Shown here: positions 6,091 through 7,412 of the stretch, in pieces
Position numbering within the stretch: position 1 is the first letter of the stretch
How the letters are laid out: the number at the start of each line of letters is the position of its first letter
DNA from: Pseudomonadota bacterium
Lineage (GTDB): Bacteria; Pseudomonadota; Alphaproteobacteria; Rhizobiales; Rhizobiaceae
Length of the DNA: 7,412 nucleotides
Assembly (NCBI GenBank): GCA_023428515.1
Contig: JAEYXI010000048.1
Span: 1 to 7,412 of the forward strand
Reading direction: 5' to 3'
Notes under the pieces: model-generated
What the model was told of the DNA's origin: nothing
The model's input: only the letters and a program-made list of their open reading frames with translations
Database searches by the model: none
Made by a program: the position numbers and the translations under genes

Positions 6091-6461
6091 ATCGTTGGCG
6101 CAACCGGGCTGAACACCCCGACGGGGCGTATTTCATAGGAGCCGCCGCTCGGATTGGCGTCGGACAATTCCTTGGCGAAGGCGACCGCCTCCTCGAGATC
6201 GTCGGCCTCGATCGTGTAGAAACCGAGCAATTGCTCCTTGGTTTCGGCGAAGGGGCCGTCGAGGACCAGCGACTCGTTCTTCACCTTGCGCAGCGTCGTG
6301 GCGGCGGTGGTCGGCAGCAGCCGGGCTACGGGGCCGAGCTTGCCGGCCTTGGCGTATTTCTCCTGGACGACGAAGAGGTTCCGCATGACCTCCTCGTCCT
6401 GCTCCTTGGTCCAGGAGCAGACGGCGTCTTCGGAGGCGTAGCAGAGCACGGCATAGAGCAT
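6087..6461 (-). CDS. DGPF/YCII-family protein, partner of the ECF42 sigma factor
   Basis: 124-residue small soluble protein of the YCII-related/DGPF family, with a dimeric ferredoxin-like alpha-beta fold. The name-giving motif DGPF is at 68-71 within LVLDGPFAETKEQLLGFY, followed by the family's DLEEAVAFA helix and the closing strand YEIRPVGVF. Such genes are the hallmark neighbours of ECF42 sigma factors; they have been suggested to bind or modify a small molecule, but no reaction is established. Start at 6461 is preceded by AAGGAG; a 26-codon upstream extension would cross the promoter and is unlike the family. Its TGA overlaps the sigma ATG by 4 bp, so this is the first gene of the operon. 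Cys7 and Cys15 are possible redox-sensitive residues, which is speculation. Only one DGPF gene is present, whereas some loci carry several. Confidence 0.92.
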   Translation of the reverse strand: MLYAVLCYASEDAVCSWTKEQDEEVMRNLFVVQEKYAKAGKLGPVARLLPTTAATTLRKVKNESLVLDGPFAETKEQLLGFYTIEADDLEEAVAFAKELSDANPSGGSYEIRPVGVFSPVAPTI

Positions 6462-6482
6462 TTCGGGTTCTCCTTCATCGAG

Positions 6483-6509
6483 GACGAAAGAGTTAGGGCA
6501 ATGCCGACA
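6483..6509 (-). promoter_or_regulatory. Predicted ECF42-dependent promoter of the DGPF-sigma operon
   Basis: Read on the minus strand: TGTCGG (6504-6509), a 17-nt spacer, CGTC (6483-6486). It differs at one base from the recalled ECF42 -35 consensus TGTCGA, and has the same spacing as the element before the AHSA1 gene. A start near 6476 would leave a leader of about 15 nt, enough to hold the AAGGAG site. This would make the sigma factor autoregulated. Two further TGTCGR hexamers lie just upstream (6515-6520 and 6533-6538) without a CGTC at the right distance. Confidence 0.55.
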
Positions 6510-6592
6510 TGGCGTCGACAATAAATCGGCTGCCGACAAGGGCGCGGCAACAATGGATTGCCGCGCCGATACCGCTCCTGCTAATGCGCGGC

Positions 6593-7412
6593 ATGCCGCC
6601 GCTTCCCACCCTTCCCGTCACCGAGGTGCTGCCCGAACTGGCGCAGGCGCTCGACACGGGCCGCAGCGCCGTGCTCGTCGCACCGCCCGGCGCGGGCATG
6701 ACGACGCTGGTGCCGCTCGCCCTGCTCGACGCGCCGTGGGCGACGAGCGGCCGGATCGTGCTGCTGGAACCGCGCCGGCTTGCAGCCCGCGCGGCGGCGC
6801 GGCGCATGGCGTCCCTGCTCGGCGAGGAAACAGGCGCGACGGTCGGCTACGCCATGCGCATGGAGAGCCGGATGTCGGCGAGGACGCGCATCATGGTCGT
6901 GACCGAAGGCGTGCTGGCGCGCATGATCCTCGACGATCCCGAACTCCCTGATGTCTCGGCGGTGCTGTTCGACGAATTCCACGAGCGCTCGCTCGACGGC
7001 GATTTCGGCCTGGCGCTGGCGCTCGACGTGCAGGGCGCGCTGCGGCCGGACCTCAGACTGCTCGTCATGTCGGCGACGCTCGACGGCGCGCGCGTCGCAA
7101 GGTTGCTCGACGGCGCACCTGTCATCGAGAGCGCAGGGCGCAGCTTTCCGGTCGACATCCGCTACGACGAGCGCTCGGCCGGAACGCCGATCGAGGACGC
7201 GATGGCGAAGGCGATCCGCGAGGCGGTGGCGACGGAGACGGGCAGCGTGCTCGCCTTCCTGCCCGGCCAGCGCGAGATCGAGCGCACCGCCGAGCGGCTG
7301 GAGGGCCGCCTCGGCCCCGACGTGGATGTCATGCCGCTCTACGGCCAGCTCGACGCCCGCGCGCAGGATGCCGCCATCCGCCCGTCGCCCGACGGTCGCC
7401 GCAAGGTGGTGC
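6593..7412 (+). CDS. hrpB: ATP-dependent DExH helicase HrpB (N-terminal part, runs off the window)
   Basis: First 273 residues of an HrpB-type superfamily 2 DEAH/RHA RNA helicase; full-length proteins are about 800 residues or more, so some two-thirds is beyond the edge. Helicase motifs are in order: motif I APPGAGMTT at 30-38, motif Ia LEPRRLAARAAARRM at 58-72, motif Ib TEGVLARM at 104-111, motif II DEFH at 127-130, motif III SAT at 160-162, and the start of the second RecA domain with LAFLPGQREI near 220. Motif I normally ends GKT or GKS; here the lysine that holds ATP phosphates is Met36, codon ATG at 6698-6700. Everything else looks intact. I chose 6593 because homologues begin close to MPPLPTLPVT. 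In-frame ATGs at 6584 and 6509 are possible, and no start has a strong ribosome binding site. It diverges from the DGPF gene. The cellular role of HrpB is poorly defined. Confidence 0.9.
   Translation, partial: MPPLPTLPVTEVLPELAQALDTGRSAVLVAPPGAGMTTLVPLALLDAPWATSGRIVLLEPRRLAARAAARRMASLLGEETGATVGYAMRMESRMSARTRIMVVTEGVLARMILDDPELPDVSAVLFDEFHERSLDGDFGLALALDVQGALRPDLRLLVMSATLDGARVARLLDGAPVIESAGRSFPVDIRYDERSAGTPIEDAMAKAIREAVATETGSVLAFLPGQREIERTAERLEGRLGPDVDVMPLYGQLDARAQDAAIRPSPDGRRKVV

Noticed and set aside
5330..6136. 268-codon minus-strand frame overlapping the sigma factor
   Set aside because: Arginine-rich out-of-frame translation typical of GC-rich DNA; the ECF42 frame carries all recognised motifs.

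Overview
The window looks like chromosomal DNA from an alphaproteobacterium of the order Hyphomicrobiales (Rhizobiales), probably near Mesorhizobium/Phyllobacteriaceae. This is inferred from high GC, strong GC3 bias in every gene, and the type of genes present: a glucose-type CUT1 sugar-binding protein with a LacI regulator, an ECF42 sigma factor cluster, and HrpB. I see no mobile element, tRNA, rRNA or CRISPR array.

Left part (1-2754): a periplasmic sugar-binding protein gene on the minus strand diverges from a LacI-family regulator gene on the plus strand. The roughly 400 bp between them holds two near-identical 14-bp palindromes of LacI operator type (centre AACGTT). One sits at the likely transcription start of the transporter gene, just after a good sigma-70-type promoter. 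The other directly abuts a candidate promoter of the regulator gene. A strong GC-rich hairpin follows the binding-protein gene at the left edge, where permease genes would be expected beyond the window.

Middle (2755-3794): a spacer with a perfect 10-bp stem hairpin, then a lone class I SAM-dependent methyltransferase on the plus strand. A long inverted repeat, probably a bidirectional terminator, separates it from the convergent genes to its right.

Right-centre (3795-6461, all minus strand): in transcription order, a DGPF/YCII-family protein, an ECF42-type sigma factor with a C-terminal TPR-like extension (4-bp ATGA overlap), an AHSA1/SRPBCC protein and a VOC (PhnB-like) protein. DGPF plus ECF42 is an established gene pair of unknown physiological role. 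Two elements of the form TGTCGR-17-CGTC, matching the ECF42 promoter consensus as I recall it, lie on the correct strand upstream of the DGPF gene and of the AHSA1 gene. They suggest an autoregulated sigma factor that also drives the AHSA1-VOC pair.

Right edge (6593-7412): the first third of an HrpB-type DExH helicase, divergent from the DGPF gene. Its Walker A lysine reads as methionine (codon ATG), an unexpected change in an otherwise intact helicase core.
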